DNA from: Novosphingobium ginsenosidimutans
GTDB taxonomy: Bacteria > Pseudomonadota > Alphaproteobacteria > Sphingomonadales > Sphingomonadaceae
Direction of reading: 5' to 3'
Length of the DNA stretch: 64,000 bases
Assembly: GCF_007954425.1 (NCBI RefSeq)
Contig: NZ_CP042345.1
Coordinates: 2,478,001-2,542,000, forward strand
Both the position numbers and the translations under genes were made by a program. The notes under the pieces are model-generated. The model had not been told where the DNA came from. It searched no databases and worked only from the letters and a program-made list of their open reading frames with translations. This document shows positions 8,297 through 16,671 of the stretch, piece by piece. Each line of letters starts with the position of its first letter. The first letter of the stretch is position 1.

Positions 8297-9946
8297 TCAG
8301 CCCGCTTGGCTATGGTGCTCCGCTGCGCTGGTCAAGCCCGGGAGTGTCAGGACCAGATCCGGGCCATCGCGTTCCAGCTTGCCGCCGGCCGCGGCGGCCT
8401 CAGCCCGTGCCAGGCGCAGTGCAAAGCCAACCCCGAATACCCCTGCGGCGATTGCCTGTGGGATAGCGCCAGGTGCCGCCTCGAACAGTTCCTTGTCAGA
8501 GCGAGCCTGCAGGGCTGCAGGCAACGCAAAGGTGATCTTTGGCTGGCCATGATCGTTGACAATCGTCAGGCCCAGCTGCTCGCCTGGGGCAGCCGTGCCA
8601 GCCAGAGTAGCGAGCAGTCGCCAGGCCAGTCGTTCCACTTCCAGCCGGTCAAGCGGTACCGGGCAGGGGCCGCCGGTCGCCGTAACGGTAAATCCGCTGC
8701 CGCGCTGGCCGGTGTGGGCGGCGAGCTGGGCGACCGTGGAAGTGACCACTTCGGCGACGTCAGTTTCGCCGGATTCCAGGGCCATTGCCGCGCTTTCCAG
8801 CTTGGCCAGCCGCTCCAGTTCCTCGAAAGCCGCCAGCATCCGCGCCGCATCGCCGGCAATGGTCGCGGCGAGCGCGCGGTAATCGTGCGGAGTTGGGCCG
8901 AACAACTGCTGCTGGATGACCTCTGCGAAACCCTGGATCGCATTGACCGGGGTGCGTAGTTCATGGAGCAGCTGGCGGATCCGATCGGCTTCGCTGTCCG
9001 GCGTTGCCGCGGCCGGCGCTGGCGTGCTGGGCCAGCGCCGCATCCGGCCCTGATGGCCCAGGAACTGGCCGGTTAGCGGATCGAACCGCGGAGCTGCATC
9101 AACGCGCCAGGTACCGGCGATCGAGTTGCTACCAGCCAGTTCGACCCGCCCGGCCGCAATCGGCTGACGACGGGTGATTGCTGCCAGCAAAGTGCCCGAC
9201 GTGCCGGGCGGTGCCAGCATCTGGCCGGTTACCATCGGCGCGACACCGGGATCGGCCCAGACGATCTGCCCATTGGCATTGGTGGCGAAATCGAAGGCCG
9301 CCGCCGACTGCGGTACCTGCAGGATGTGTTCCTCGCCCAGCGGCAGCCGGGGGGCCTCACCATGGCCGTCGGGCGAGCGGGCCTTACGGTAGGCTTCGAT
9401 GCGTTTGACGATCGCGCCGATCGAATCTTCCGCGGGCTCAGCCGGCTTGGCGGGCGGAGCGGCAACAAAGGGCGCAGCTGGCGGCGCCACTTCCACAGTC
9501 CTTGCCGATGCTGGCAAGCCCGGGCGCAGGATGCCAAGCCGTTCCAGCTGGTCGGCCAGCAGCGGCAGCAGATCGCTGCGGCTCCCGAGACGCGCACGCG
9601 CTGCGGGGGGAAGGGCGGGAAGAAGATCAGCCCATTCGGCCGGCTCCAACCGTGCGGCATCGATCGCGGCTTCGGCCAATTGCGGTTCGGCAGCGGCCAG
9701 CGTGGCGATGAGGCGCGGTGAGCGCAACCGCATCGCCTGATCGCGCAGCATGGTAACGCGATCGGCGGCGGGAATCACGGCAGACAGCTCGGCCAGCCGC
9801 GCATAGGCCGCCTCTACGCTCGGGCCGCGCGCCTCACTGGGTTGCGTGCCAAGAAGGTCAAGCAACTGACGATACTGGATGCGGCCCAGCGCGGCTCCGT
9901 CTGCGCGCAAGCGCAGGACCGTGGCAAGGCGATCGTCAAAATGCAT
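8297..9946 (-). CDS. Histidine kinase-like protein with degenerate ATPase domain
   Basis: About 549 residues, no transmembrane segments. An Ala/Leu-rich helical N-terminus is followed by a Pro/Ala linker, a PAS-like region near 205-300 (FDFATNANGQIVWADPG ... PRFDPLTGQFLG) and a HisKA dimerisation helix with LLHELRTPVNAIQGF, phospho-acceptor H328. The C-terminal part should be the HATPase_c domain, but the N box reads AWRLLATLAG without its Asn, no DxGxG box is visible, and only a weak G2-like GVGFALRLAR remains. It may therefore be a pseudokinase or phosphotransfer scaffold. I prefer ATG 9946 because the longer start at 9997 has no ribosome-binding site. It is transcribed divergently from the Lrp gene; no response regulator adjoins it. 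Confidence 0.8.
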   Translation of the reverse strand: MHFDDRLATVLRLRADGAALGRIQYRQLLDLLGTQPSEARGPSVEAAYARLAELSAVIPAADRVTMLRDQAMRLRSPRLIATLAAAEPQLAEAAIDAARLEPAEWADLLPALPPAARARLGSRSDLLPLLADQLERLGILRPGLPASARTVEVAPPAAPFVAAPPAKPAEPAEDSIGAIVKRIEAYRKARSPDGHGEAPRLPLGEEHILQVPQSAAAFDFATNANGQIVWADPGVAPMVTGQMLAPPGTSGTLLAAITRRQPIAAGRVELAGSNSIAGTWRVDAAPRFDPLTGQFLGHQGRMRRWPSTPAPAAATPDSEADRIRQLLHELRTPVNAIQGFAEVIQQQLFGPTPHDYRALAATIAGDAARMLAAFEELERLAKLESAAMALESGETDVAEVVTSTVAQLAAHTGQRGSGFTVTATGGPCPVPLDRLEVERLAWRLLATLAGTAAPGEQLGLTIVNDHGQPKITFALPAALQARSDKELFEAAPGAIPQAIAAGVFGVGFALRLARAEAAAAGGKLERDGPDLVLTLPGLTSAAEHHSQAG

Positions 9947-10053
9947 CGGGTTGTGCTCTGCTCCCAAGGGCGCACGGGTGACAACCCGCCATAGCAAACC
10001 GGTGCCGCAGCCATAGCGTTCCGATTGATGCGTTGCAAAGCGGGACGGTTGCG

Positions 10054-10073
10054 ATATGAAACAATAAAATTAT
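10054..10073 (+). promoter_or_regulatory. AT-rich box in the divergent control region before the Lrp gene
   Basis: A 20-base AT-rich stretch in otherwise GC-rich sequence, between the divergent histidine-kinase-like and Lrp genes. Lrp/AsnC proteins usually bind AT-rich sites near their own promoter, so this is a reasonable autoregulatory site. I cannot assign clean -35/-10 boxes here. Confidence 0.3.
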
Positions 10074-10153
10074 CGCGCAGACGCAGGGAATACTGTGAAT
10101 ATTGCCGTTCCGGACCATTGTCTGGCCGCGGCACTCGCGAAAAGGTGGGTGAA

Positions 10154-10618
10154 ATGGCAAATCTGGATGGAATCGACCGGCGTCTGCTCGCCGAACTGCA
10201 AGCCGAAGGGCGCGTCACCAATGTCGAGCTGGCGCAGCGCGTTGGCCTGACAGCGCCGCCGTGCCTGCGCCGGGTCCGCAGCCTGGAAGAATCGGGCGTG
10301 ATCCGCGGCTATCACGCCGATCTCGATGCTTCGAAGCTGGGCTTTGCGATCACCGTCTTCGCGATGGTCAGTCTCAAGAGCCAGGCAGAGGATTCGCTGC
10401 GCCAGTTCGAAGAGGCGATGAAAGGCCTGCCCGAAGTGCGCGAATGCCATATGCTGAATGGCGAAATTGACTTCATCCTGAAGATCGTCAGCAAGGATCT
10501 GCAGAGCTTCCAGGAATTCCTGACCAGCAAGCTGACCCCGGCTCCGAACGTGGCGAGCGTGAAGACCTCGCTGACGATTCGGACTGCCAAGCAGATGCCG
10601 GGCGTCCCGCTGGAGTGA
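10154..10618 (+). CDS. Lrp/AsnC family transcriptional regulator
   Basis: 154 residues, the usual length for the family. An N-terminal winged helix-turn-helix (LDGIDRRLLAELQAEGRVTN, then VELAQRVGLTAPPCLRRVRSLEE) is followed by the RAM ligand-binding domain (ITVFAMVSLKSQ ... EVRECHMLNGEIDFILKIVSKD). Such proteins sense amino acids and control amino-acid metabolism or transport. The start ATG 10154 follows AAAGGTGGGTGAA; an in-frame extension to 10025 has no matching family sequence. It is divergent from the kinase-like gene and convergent with accC. Whether it controls the branched-chain amino acid genes elsewhere in the window (BkdR of Pseudomonas is an Lrp relative) is only a possibility. 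Confidence 0.93.
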   Translation: MANLDGIDRRLLAELQAEGRVTNVELAQRVGLTAPPCLRRVRSLEESGVIRGYHADLDASKLGFAITVFAMVSLKSQAEDSLRQFEEAMKGLPEVRECHMLNGEIDFILKIVSKDLQSFQEFLTSKLTPAPNVASVKTSLTIRTAKQMPGVPLE

Positions 10619-10642
10619 TCCAGACTTTTCAGTCGGGTGGTA

Positions 10643-11992
10643 TTAGCTTTGGCGTCCCGCCAGCCACTCCTCCAGCCACTTGATCGTATAATCGCCATGG
10701 ATGAAGTCGGGCTCGCTCATTAGCGCCTGGTGGAGCGGGATGCTCGTTTTGACGCCGCTGATCACCATTTCTTCAAGCGCGCGCTTCAGACGCATGATGC
10801 AGCCTTCGCGGGTGCGGCCCTTGACGATCAGCTTGGCGATCATCGAATCGTAGTAGGGCGGGATCCTGTAACCGGCGTAAAGTCCTGAATCGACGCGAAC
10901 ATTCATCCCGCCCGCCGGGTGATAGGCACTGACCAGGCCGGGTGAGGGGGCGAAGTTCCAGGGATCTTCGGCGTTGATCCGGCATTCGATCGAATGGCCG
11001 TTGAACTCGATGTCTTCCTGCTTGACCGACAGCGGCTTGCCATCGGCGATGCGGATCTGTTCGCGCACCAGGTCGACCCCGGTGATCGCTTCGGTCACAG
11101 GATGTTCCACCTGCAGGCGGGTGTTCATTTCGATGAAATAGAACTCGCCGTTTTCCCACAGGAACTCGATCGTGCCGGCCCCGCGATAGCCCATGTCGGC
11201 CATCGCCTTGGAAACGATCCCGCCCATCCGCTCGCGCTCTTCGGGGCTGATGACGGGCGAGGGGGCCTCTTCCAGCACCTTCTGGTGGCGCCGCTGGAGC
11301 GAGCAGTCGCGCTCACCCAGGTGGATCGCATTGCCGTTGCCATCGCCAAACACCTGGAATTCGATGTGGCGCGGATTGCCAAGGTACTTCTCGATGTAGA
11401 CGGTCGCATCGCCGAACGCGGCCTTGGCTTCGCTGCCAGCCTGCTGGATCAGCGTCTCCAACTCGTCCGGGCCGTTGCAGACCTTCATCCCGCGACCACC
11501 GCCGCCCGAGGCGGCCTTGATGATAACCGGATAGCCGGCGGCTTCGGCAATCGCCTTGGCTTCAGCGATATCGGAAACGGCGCCGTCCGAACCCGGCACC
11601 AGCGGCAGGCCCAGCGCACCGGCCGTGCGCTTGGCCTCGATCTTGTCACCCATGGTGCGGATATGCTCCGGCTTGGGGCCGATCCAGGTGATGCCGTGGG
11701 CTTCGACAATTTCGGCGAACTTGGCATTTTCCGAAAGGAAGCCATAGCCGGGATGGATCGCATCGGCATGGGTGATCTCGGCTGCCGAAATGATCGCCGC
11801 GACGTTGAGGTAGCTGTCTTTGGCTGCCGGCGGGCCAATGCAGACGGCATGATCGGCCAGCCGTACGTGCATGGCATCGGCATCGGCGGTCGAGTGCACC
11901 GCTACCGTTTCGATCCCCATTTCATGCGCCGCGCGGTGGATGCGCAGTGCAATCTCGCCGCGGTTGGCGATCAGGATTCGGCTGATACCCAT
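10643..11992 (-). CDS. accC: Acetyl-CoA carboxylase, biotin carboxylase subunit
   Basis: 449 residues, the standard AccC length. It carboxylates the biotin on AccB using ATP and bicarbonate, the first step of fatty-acid synthesis, in the cytoplasm. It begins [16 protein letters not shown]. The Gly-rich ATP-grasp loop [12 protein letters not shown], the [17 protein letters not shown] strand, the [20 protein letters not shown] core and the [16 protein letters not shown] metal/catalytic segment are all intact. It follows accB by 12 bases in a classical accB-accC operon. It has a paralogous biotin carboxylase domain at 19629-21488 (MccA), but here there is no carrier domain, so the AccC call is clear. 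Its end converges on the Lrp gene with 24 bases between. Confidence 0.97.
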   Translation of the reverse strand: MGISRILIANRGEIALRIHRAAHEMGIETVAVHSTADADAMHVRLADHAVCIGPPAAKDSYLNVAAIISAAEITHADAIHPGYGFLSENAKFAEIVEAHGITWIGPKPEHIRTMGDKIEAKRTAGALGLPLVPGSDGAVSDIAEAKAIAEAAGYPVIIKAASGGGGRGMKVCNGPDELETLIQQAGSEAKAAFGDATVYIEKYLGNPRHIEFQVFGDGNGNAIHLGERDCSLQRRHQKVLEEAPSPVISPEERERMGGIVSKAMADMGYRGAGTIEFLWENGEFYFIEMNTRLQVEHPVTEAITGVDLVREQIRIADGKPLSVKQEDIEFNGHSIECRINAEDPWNFAPSPGLVSAYHPAGGMNVRVDSGLYAGYRIPPYYDSMIAKLIVKGRTREGCIMRLKRALEEMVISGVKTSIPLHQALMSEPDFIHGDYTIKWLEEWLAGRQS

Positions 11993-12004
11993 TGAGTTTG
12001 CGCC

Positions 12005-12490
12005 TTACGCGATCACGACCAGCGGCTGGTCGAACTCGACCGGCTGGGCATTGTCGACCAGGATCGCGGTTACCGTGCCGCCACGCGGGGCAGCGATCGG
12101 GTTCATCACCTTCATCGCCTCGATGATCAGCAGCGTGTCACCTTCCTTCACGGCCTGGCCGACGCTCACGAAGTTGGCTGCGCCGGGTTCGGGAGCCATG
12201 TAGACGGTACCGACCATCGGCGACTTGACTGCATTGGGATCGGCGGCAGGCGCGACCGGCGCGGCCGGTGCAGTTGCGGCAGCCGGTGCAACAGGGGCAG
12301 CAACCGGGGCTGGTGCGTGGTGGATCACCGGGGCGATACCGCCGCCGCGCGAAACCTTGATCTTGCGATCGCCGTCCTCAACCTCGATTTCGGTCAGGCC
12401 CGTATCGGCGAGCATTTCCGCCAGTTCGCGCACCAGCGCGGTATCGATATTCATTCCGGTGGGGCGGCTGCCTGCCTTGCTGTCGGCCAT
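12005..12490 (-). CDS. accB: Acetyl-CoA carboxylase biotin carboxyl carrier protein
   Basis: 161 residues. The N-terminal helical part ([31 protein letters not shown]) precedes a flexible Ala/Pro linker (about 60-85) and a C-terminal biotinyl domain with the EAMKVMN motif, K127 being the biotinylated lysine. Biotin on AccB is carboxylated by AccC and passes CO2 to AccAD. The start ATG 12490 follows GAGGA at the right spacing; a nine-codon extension to 12517 is less likely. Many proteobacteria place aroQ just before accB; here the gene upstream on the same strand is a small lipoprotein. The leader carries two perfect palindromes (see next entry). Confidence 0.97.
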   Translation of the reverse strand: MADSKAGSRPTGMNIDTALVRELAEMLADTGLTEIEVEDGDRKIKVSRGGGIAPVIHHAPAPVAAPVAPAAATAPAAPVAPAADPNAVKSPMVGTVYMAPEPGAANFVSVGQAVKEGDTLLIIEAMKVMNPIAAPRGGTVTAILVDNAQPVEFDQPLVVIA

Positions 12491-12503
12491 GCGATCCTCG
12501 ACT

Positions 12504-12542
12504 GGTTGCTTTGGCAACCGCCTATGCGCGGGCTCGCGAGCC
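12504..12542 (-). promoter_or_regulatory. Two palindromes in the accB leader
   Basis: A 6-bp stem with a 4-base loop (GGTTGC/GCAACC, 12504-12519) sits 13 bases upstream of the accB start, next to its GAGGA site. A perfect 12-base palindrome, GGCTCGCGAGCC, lies at 12531-12542. Either could be an operator or an mRNA hairpin. accBC expression is autoregulated in E. coli, so a control role is reasonable but unproven. Confidence 0.35.
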
Positions 12543-12590
12543 TAGGCAAGAGCAGAGATAAGGCATGGGGGCCGCAACCCACAGGGTTTG

Positions 12591-12860
12591 CTAGGCCGGT
12601 TCAGGTTCCGGCGCTGGCTCGTCGGCCTGCTGTTCAGGCTCTTCGGGTTCGTCGGCAGCAGCCGGTTCGACGGGCGGCGGCGGCAGCTGCTTGGCGGCAG
12701 CTTCGGCGCGCTTGGCGGCGTCTTCGGCGCGATCGGCGGCGGCTTCGGCCCTTGCGATCTTTTCAGCCTCATCCCGGCCCGAACAGCCCGCCAGCACGAG
12801 GGCCAGCGCAGTTGCGGCCAGCACAAGCGATTTTCTGGGGGTAGGGACACGATCAGACAC
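12591..12860 (-). CDS. Small Ala/Glu/Pro-rich lipoprotein
   Basis: 89 residues, starting at GTG 12860 with AAGGAGTG just upstream. A signal peptide ends in the lipobox LVLAGC, so Cys26 or so would be lipidated. The mature protein is an Ala/Glu/Arg-rich helix, likely coiled coil (about 30-58), then a Pro/Glu-rich tail to the end. I recognise no family. It lies downstream of the holin-like gene on the same strand and upstream of accBC. Size and lipoprotein nature recall outer-membrane spanins, and the holin next door makes that idea interesting, but low-complexity composition makes homology impossible to judge by eye. Confidence 0.7.
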   Translation of the reverse strand: MSDRVPTPRKSLVLAATALALVLAGCSGRDEAEKIARAEAAADRAEDAAKRAEAAAKQLPPPPVEPAAADEPEEPEQQADEPAPEPEPA

Positions 12861-12874
12861 GCAAAATCACTCCT

Positions 12875-12913
12875 TGTCCTGCTTTGGGCGGATGGAACTG
12901 TCCAAGCAGGACA
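12875..12913 (-). repeat. 10-bp inverted repeat between holin and lipoprotein genes
   Basis: Perfect arms TGTCCTGCTT (12875-12884) and AAGCAGGACA (12904-12913) flank a 19-base loop. On the minus strand the hairpin ends directly before the AAGGAGTG ribosome-binding site of the lipoprotein gene. It could end holin transcripts or affect lipoprotein translation; there is no T-run directly after it on that strand. Confidence 0.5.
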
Positions 12914-12962
12914 GGAGCGATAGCGCAAAAAGCTTACTCGAAAATAACTATGCCAATGGGGA

Positions 12963-13376
12963 TTATTTGTCGGTGCCGGCGACCTTGCCCCACTGACGCG
13001 CTGCCGTGTAGCCGAGATAGCCCGTGCCGAAGAGTGCATAGAGCGCCTCGGGCAAAGCCGAAAGATAGGCGGTCATCCCGGCGGCGATGGCCTGGGCGGT
13101 TTCGGGCCGGAATGCAGCGACCAGCCCCATCGGCAGCGACCACAGCAGCAACAGGTACATCACGTAGAGGAAGCTGGGCCTGGCCCGGCTGGTCCAGGGA
13201 TCTTGCGAGTTGGCCTCGGCGACGATGGCCGAAAGCCGCGCCTCGATCTCGGCCAGGGCTTGCGAGCCCTGCAGTTGCAGGAGCTCAAGCTTGGCCTTGT
13301 CGCGCGCGCCCTTGTCCGGAATCACTTTGTCGATAAGCGCGGCAACCGGGCCGATCAGGGCTTCGAGAATGGGCAT
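12963..13376 (-). CDS. Holin of the GTA 3TM family
   Basis: 137 residues. The N-terminus (MPILEALIGPVAALIDKVIPDKGARDKAKLELL) and the following Gln/Glu helix match the holin family named for gene transfer agent release. Three hydrophobic segments follow: about 65-85 (FLYVMYLLLLWSLPMGLV), 90-108 and 112-125. Such proteins permeabilise the inner membrane to let endolysin out when GTA or phage particles are released. ATG 13376 follows AAGGAG; an upstream in-frame extension to 13445 has no such site. No GTA capsid, terminase or endolysin gene is in the window, so it is an orphan here, as is often the case when GTA lysis genes lie apart from the structural cluster. Confidence 0.8.
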   Translation of the reverse strand: MPILEALIGPVAALIDKVIPDKGARDKAKLELLQLQGSQALAEIEARLSAIVAEANSQDPWTSRARPSFLYVMYLLLLWSLPMGLVAAFRPETAQAIAAGMTAYLSALPEALYALFGTGYLGYTAARQWGKVAGTDK

Positions 13377-13497
13377 GGGAGGGCTCCTTTGGTAGCAAGA
13401 AGCCGAACCAGATAACTGAATTTGCGGGAGTAGGAAAACGTTCAATGACCGCGTTACTCGGCCAGCGCCCCGGAGCCGCCAGGCGTGTGTCGGCCGA

Positions 13498-15111
13498 TCA
13501 GTGCGGTATGTCGGCAGCTGGCATCGGCTTGCCAGCAGCAGGACGTTGCTGCCGCAGGTTGGTGCGACGCATCAAGGCGACCAGCGGAATCGTGAAGATG
13601 GTCATCCACATCATCATGTAGAAATTGTCGATGTAAGCCACCATCGCCGCCTGCCGGTTGATCTCTGCATCGACCAGCCGCAGCGCCGTTTCCCCAGCGT
13701 CTTGAAAACGGTCAAGGGTCGAGAAATCGACCATCTGCATGAAGCTAGGCGTAATGTGCGAAGCCAGGTCGGAATGGCTGACCTGGAGATTGCGTGCGAG
13801 CATCGCGGTGACAATCGAAATGCCGATTGACGAGCCGATTGAGCGCGAAAGGTTGAGCAGGCTGGAGCCATCGGTGCGCAGGGCCGGGGTAATCGTGGCA
13901 AAGGCGCTGGCATTCATTGGCATGAAGACCAGCCCCATGCCGACGCCCTGGATAAAGCCCGACCAGGCGATGTGGCTGTAATCGGTCTGCAGCGACCACA
14001 GTGACATTTCCCAAAGCGAGACCGCCGCGATGGTGAAGCCGATAGCAATCAGGATGCGCGGATCGAACCCGCGGCGCACCAGCCAGCCTGATAGCTGCAT
14101 CGTGATCAGGGTGCCGATCCCGCGCGGCATCAGCGCCTCGCCAGTATCGATCACGCCATAGCCGAACAGGCGCTGTAGCATCGGCGGAAGCAGCGCCATG
14201 GTTGCGAACATCACCACCCCGATAACCACGCTGAGCGCGATCGAGGAAACAAAGTTGGGATCGCTGAACAGGCTGCGGTTGAACAAGGGATTGCTGGTGG
14301 TGGTCATGTGAATCAAGGTCATCCATGCGCCCGACAAGCCGAGGAAGGCATAGATCCAGGCTTCGCCCGAGGCGAACCAGTCAATGTGATTGCCGCGGTC
14401 AAGTAGCAGCTGGATCGCGGTCAGCGTGGTTGCCAGCAGCGCAAAGCCGGTCACATCAAACCGGCGCTTGACGATCGGACGCGACGGTAGCTGCGGGATG
14501 AGGATGGCGAGTGAGATGATGCCGACCGGCACGTTGACGTAAAAGACCGAGCGCCAGTTCCAGTTTTCGGTCAGCCAGCCCCCCAGGATCGGCCCCATGA
14601 TCGGCCCGATCATGATCCCCATGCCCCAGACCGCCATCATCTGCGCCTGACGCGACGGCTTGTTGGTATCGATCATCGCGGCCTGGCTGAGCGGAGCAAT
14701 GAAAGCCCCAGTTGCGCCTTGCAACGCACGGAAAATGACCATCTCGGTGATGTTCTGGGCCATACCGCAGAGCATCGACGAGAGCACGAAGCCGACGACC
14801 GAAAACAGGAACAGGCGGCGCGATCCAACCTTGTCGGCCAGCCATCCGGTGATCGGCATGGTGATGGCCACAGCGATGATATAGCTAGTCAGGACCCAGC
14901 TGATCTCGTCCGGGGTCGCACCCAGTGTCGCCTGCATGTGCGGAATGGCGACGTTGGCGATGGTCGAATCGAGGATCTGCACCAGCGATGCCAGCATAAC
15001 CCCGACCGCGAGTAGGTAGGGGCTTTCTACCGGCAGGACTGCGACATCTTCCTGCACAGTCAATGCCGCTGGACCCCGTGCCGTACTGGCCGGACGTGCC
15101 TGGCCGGCCAC
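13498..15111 (-). CDS. emrB: DHA2-family multidrug efflux MFS transporter (EmrB-like)
   Basis: 537 residues with about 14 hydrophobic segments, typical of the 14-TM DHA2 drug:H+ antiporters. Recognisable are motif D1 LDSTIANVAIPHM in TM1, motif A GWLADKVGSRRLF after TM2, and the motif C-like GIMIGPIMGPILGGWLTENWNWRSVFYVNVP. It exports hydrophobic toxicants together with the membrane-fusion protein encoded six bases upstream. The start is GTG at 15111. It is the last gene of a marR-emrA-emrB operon and should be induced when the MarR repressor binds ligand. Substrates cannot be deduced. A real outer-membrane partner (TolC type) is not nearby. Confidence 0.92.
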   Translation of the reverse strand: MAGQARPASTARGPAALTVQEDVAVLPVESPYLLAVGVMLASLVQILDSTIANVAIPHMQATLGATPDEISWVLTSYIIAVAITMPITGWLADKVGSRRLFLFSVVGFVLSSMLCGMAQNITEMVIFRALQGATGAFIAPLSQAAMIDTNKPSRQAQMMAVWGMGIMIGPIMGPILGGWLTENWNWRSVFYVNVPVGIISLAILIPQLPSRPIVKRRFDVTGFALLATTLTAIQLLLDRGNHIDWFASGEAWIYAFLGLSGAWMTLIHMTTTSNPLFNRSLFSDPNFVSSIALSVVIGVVMFATMALLPPMLQRLFGYGVIDTGEALMPRGIGTLITMQLSGWLVRRGFDPRILIAIGFTIAAVSLWEMSLWSLQTDYSHIAWSGFIQGVGMGLVFMPMNASAFATITPALRTDGSSLLNLSRSIGSSIGISIVTAMLARNLQVSHSDLASHITPSFMQMVDFSTLDRFQDAGETALRLVDAEINRQAAMVAYIDNFYMMMWMTIFTIPLVALMRRTNLRQQRPAAGKPMPAADIPH

Positions 15112-15117
15112 GGCGGA

Positions 15118-16197
15118 TCAGTCCTTGCGGTTGGCGGTGAAGACGGTGGTCTTCACGGATAGGCCGGCAATCAGCGGGCGCGGGCTGGGCGTATCGATCG
15201 CGATCCGCACGGGCACGCGCTGCGTTACCTTGACCCAGTTGCCGGTCGCATTTTGCGCAGGCAGCACCGAGAATTCGCTGCCGGTGCCTGCCCCGATGGC
15301 CGATACATGCCCCTTGAGGACCACACCCGGATAGGCATCGATCCGCACTTCGGCGCGCTGACCGACTTGCATTTCGGCAAGGTCGGTTTCCTTGAAATTG
15401 GCCTCGATGTACTGCGAACCGTCCGCCACCAGGGTAAGCGCGGGCAGGCCGGTGATGATATCCTGGCCGACCATCAGCCGGTCGGCCTGGCCGATCACGC
15501 CGGACACCGGTGCGCGCACTTCAGTGCGCCTCAGATTGAGTTCGGCGCTGCGCCGCTGGGCCAGTCCGGCCGCGACCTGCGGATAGATGCCGGGCACCTG
15601 CGAACCGGTGGCGAGCTTGGCAGCAGCCTCCCGGCGCTTGGCGTCGGCCATGCGCACGGCTTCCTTGGCAATTTCGACCTCGTGCTGGGCGGCATCAAAG
15701 GTCGCCTTGGTCGTGAACCCCCGTCGCCAGAGCGCTTCCTGCCGCTCAAGCTTGGTCCGGGCGAAGGCCAACTGCTCCTGCGCCGAAGAAAGATCGACCC
15801 CGGACAGTGCGGTTGAATTGGACAACGCGATTTCACTCGCCTGGGCCGTGGCAATGGCGGCATCGGCCTGCGCCAGTTGCAGTTCGAAGGGCTGCGGATC
15901 GATCTTGAACAGCAAGTCGCCAGCTCTGACGTGCTGGTTTTCTTTTACGAACACGCCAATGATCTTGCCGCCAACCTCGGCGCTGACGGAAATCTTGTCG
16001 ACGTGAACATAGGCGTTGTCGGTTGAAACCTTGCCCTGCAGGCTGCTCCAATAGATCGCACCGCCGATAATCAGCGCCACCGGCAAAGACAGCATCAGGG
16101 CCAGCCGGCCCCAACGCCGGGCTGGCTTTGCTGCCTGAAACCGCGCTTCCTTGTGGCCTTCTCCGGCCACGTTCAGTTGCGGATCGGCGTCAGCCAT
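15118..16197 (-). CDS. emrA: HlyD/EmrA-family membrane fusion protein
   Basis: About 359 residues. A cytoplasmic N-terminus leads to one TM segment (LALMLSLPVALIIGGAIYW), then a barrel-sandwich domain split by a long periplasmic coiled coil (about 95-210), with the lipoyl-half motifs VDKISVSAEVGGKIIGVFVKENQHV and RTEVRAPVSGVIGQADRLMVGQ. It bridges the EmrB-type pump to an outer-membrane channel. The ATG at 16197 has GGAGG upstream within the end of marR, overlapping that gene by eight bases, so translation is probably coupled. An in-frame start further upstream at 16293 lies wholly in marR and is rejected. Confidence 0.92.
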   Translation of the reverse strand: MADADPQLNVAGEGHKEARFQAAKPARRWGRLALMLSLPVALIIGGAIYWSSLQGKVSTDNAYVHVDKISVSAEVGGKIIGVFVKENQHVRAGDLLFKIDPQPFELQLAQADAAIATAQASEIALSNSTALSGVDLSSAQEQLAFARTKLERQEALWRRGFTTKATFDAAQHEVEIAKEAVRMADAKRREAAAKLATGSQVPGIYPQVAAGLAQRRSAELNLRRTEVRAPVSGVIGQADRLMVGQDIITGLPALTLVADGSQYIEANFKETDLAEMQVGQRAEVRIDAYPGVVLKGHVSAIGAGTGSEFSVLPAQNATGNWVKVTQRVPVRIAIDTPSPRPLIAGLSVKTTVFTANRKD

Positions 16198-16633
16198 TGA
16201 CCGCCTCCAGTACCGCGAAGGAACCCGACAGGTTGGTCCGGATAGCCTCGAGCGCCGCGCACAGCAGGGCGCGCTGGGCGTCATCGAGACCATCGAGCAT
16301 TTCGTCCTCCAGCCCGGCCAGCCCGGCCTTCACATTGTCAATCAATTGAAAACTCCGCTCGGTCAGGAACAGGCGCCAGGCGCGACGATCAGCGGGATCG
16401 CGCCGCCGCTCGAGCAATCCGGCTTCTTCCATCCGGTCGACCATCCGCGCCAGCGAGATCGGTTCGACCTCCAGCAGTTCGGCGTAATAGGCCTGATTCT
16501 CACCTTCCTGACGCGACAGGGTCAGCAGCAGCCGGGCCTGGGCACTGGTCATGCCCAGCCGCCGGACGCGTGCGTCAAAGGCCCGCCGCAAATGCCGCGC
16601 CGTATCACTCAGAAGATATGCTGTCGTGCTCAT
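16190..16633 (-). CDS. MarR family transcriptional repressor of the emrAB operon
   Basis: 147 residues (three more if GTG/ATG at 16642 is used). The winged helix-turn-helix is clear: TSAQARLLLTLSRQEG, AELLEVEPISLARMVDRMEEAG recognition helix, then the wing RRRDPADRRAWRLFLTERS. N- and C-terminal helices make the dimer interface. It is the first gene of marR-emrA-emrB and presumably represses its own promoter, where a dyad overlaps the -10 box. ATG 16633 is preferred because the predicted transcription start falls only a few bases upstream, leaving the 16642 codon outside or at the edge of the message. Confidence 0.92.
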   Translation of the reverse strand: MSTTAYLLSDTARHLRRAFDARVRRLGMTSAQARLLLTLSRQEGENQAYYAELLEVEPISLARMVDRMEEAGLLERRRDPADRRAWRLFLTERSFQLIDNVKAGLAGLEDEMLDGLDDAQRALLCAALEAIRTNLSGSFAVLEAVNG

Positions 16634-16638
16634 AGCGA

Positions 16639-16671
16639 GCATTCATATAGTATGCTGGCTTAGTAAATCAA
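16639..16671 (-). promoter_or_regulatory. Promoter and MarR-type operator of marR-emrAB
   Basis: On the minus strand, -35 TTGATT (16666-16671) and -10 TATATG (16644-16649) are 16 bases apart. An imperfect dyad GCATnC-N5-GnATGC (16639-16655) covers the -10 and start region, as expected of a MarR operator. The predicted start of transcription lies about four bases before ATG 16633, so the message may be leaderless. Confidence 0.55.

Noticed and set aside
12963..13376. Prophage remnant around the holin.
   Set aside because: No integrase, capsid, tail, terminase or endolysin gene is near, and flanking genes are housekeeping ones.
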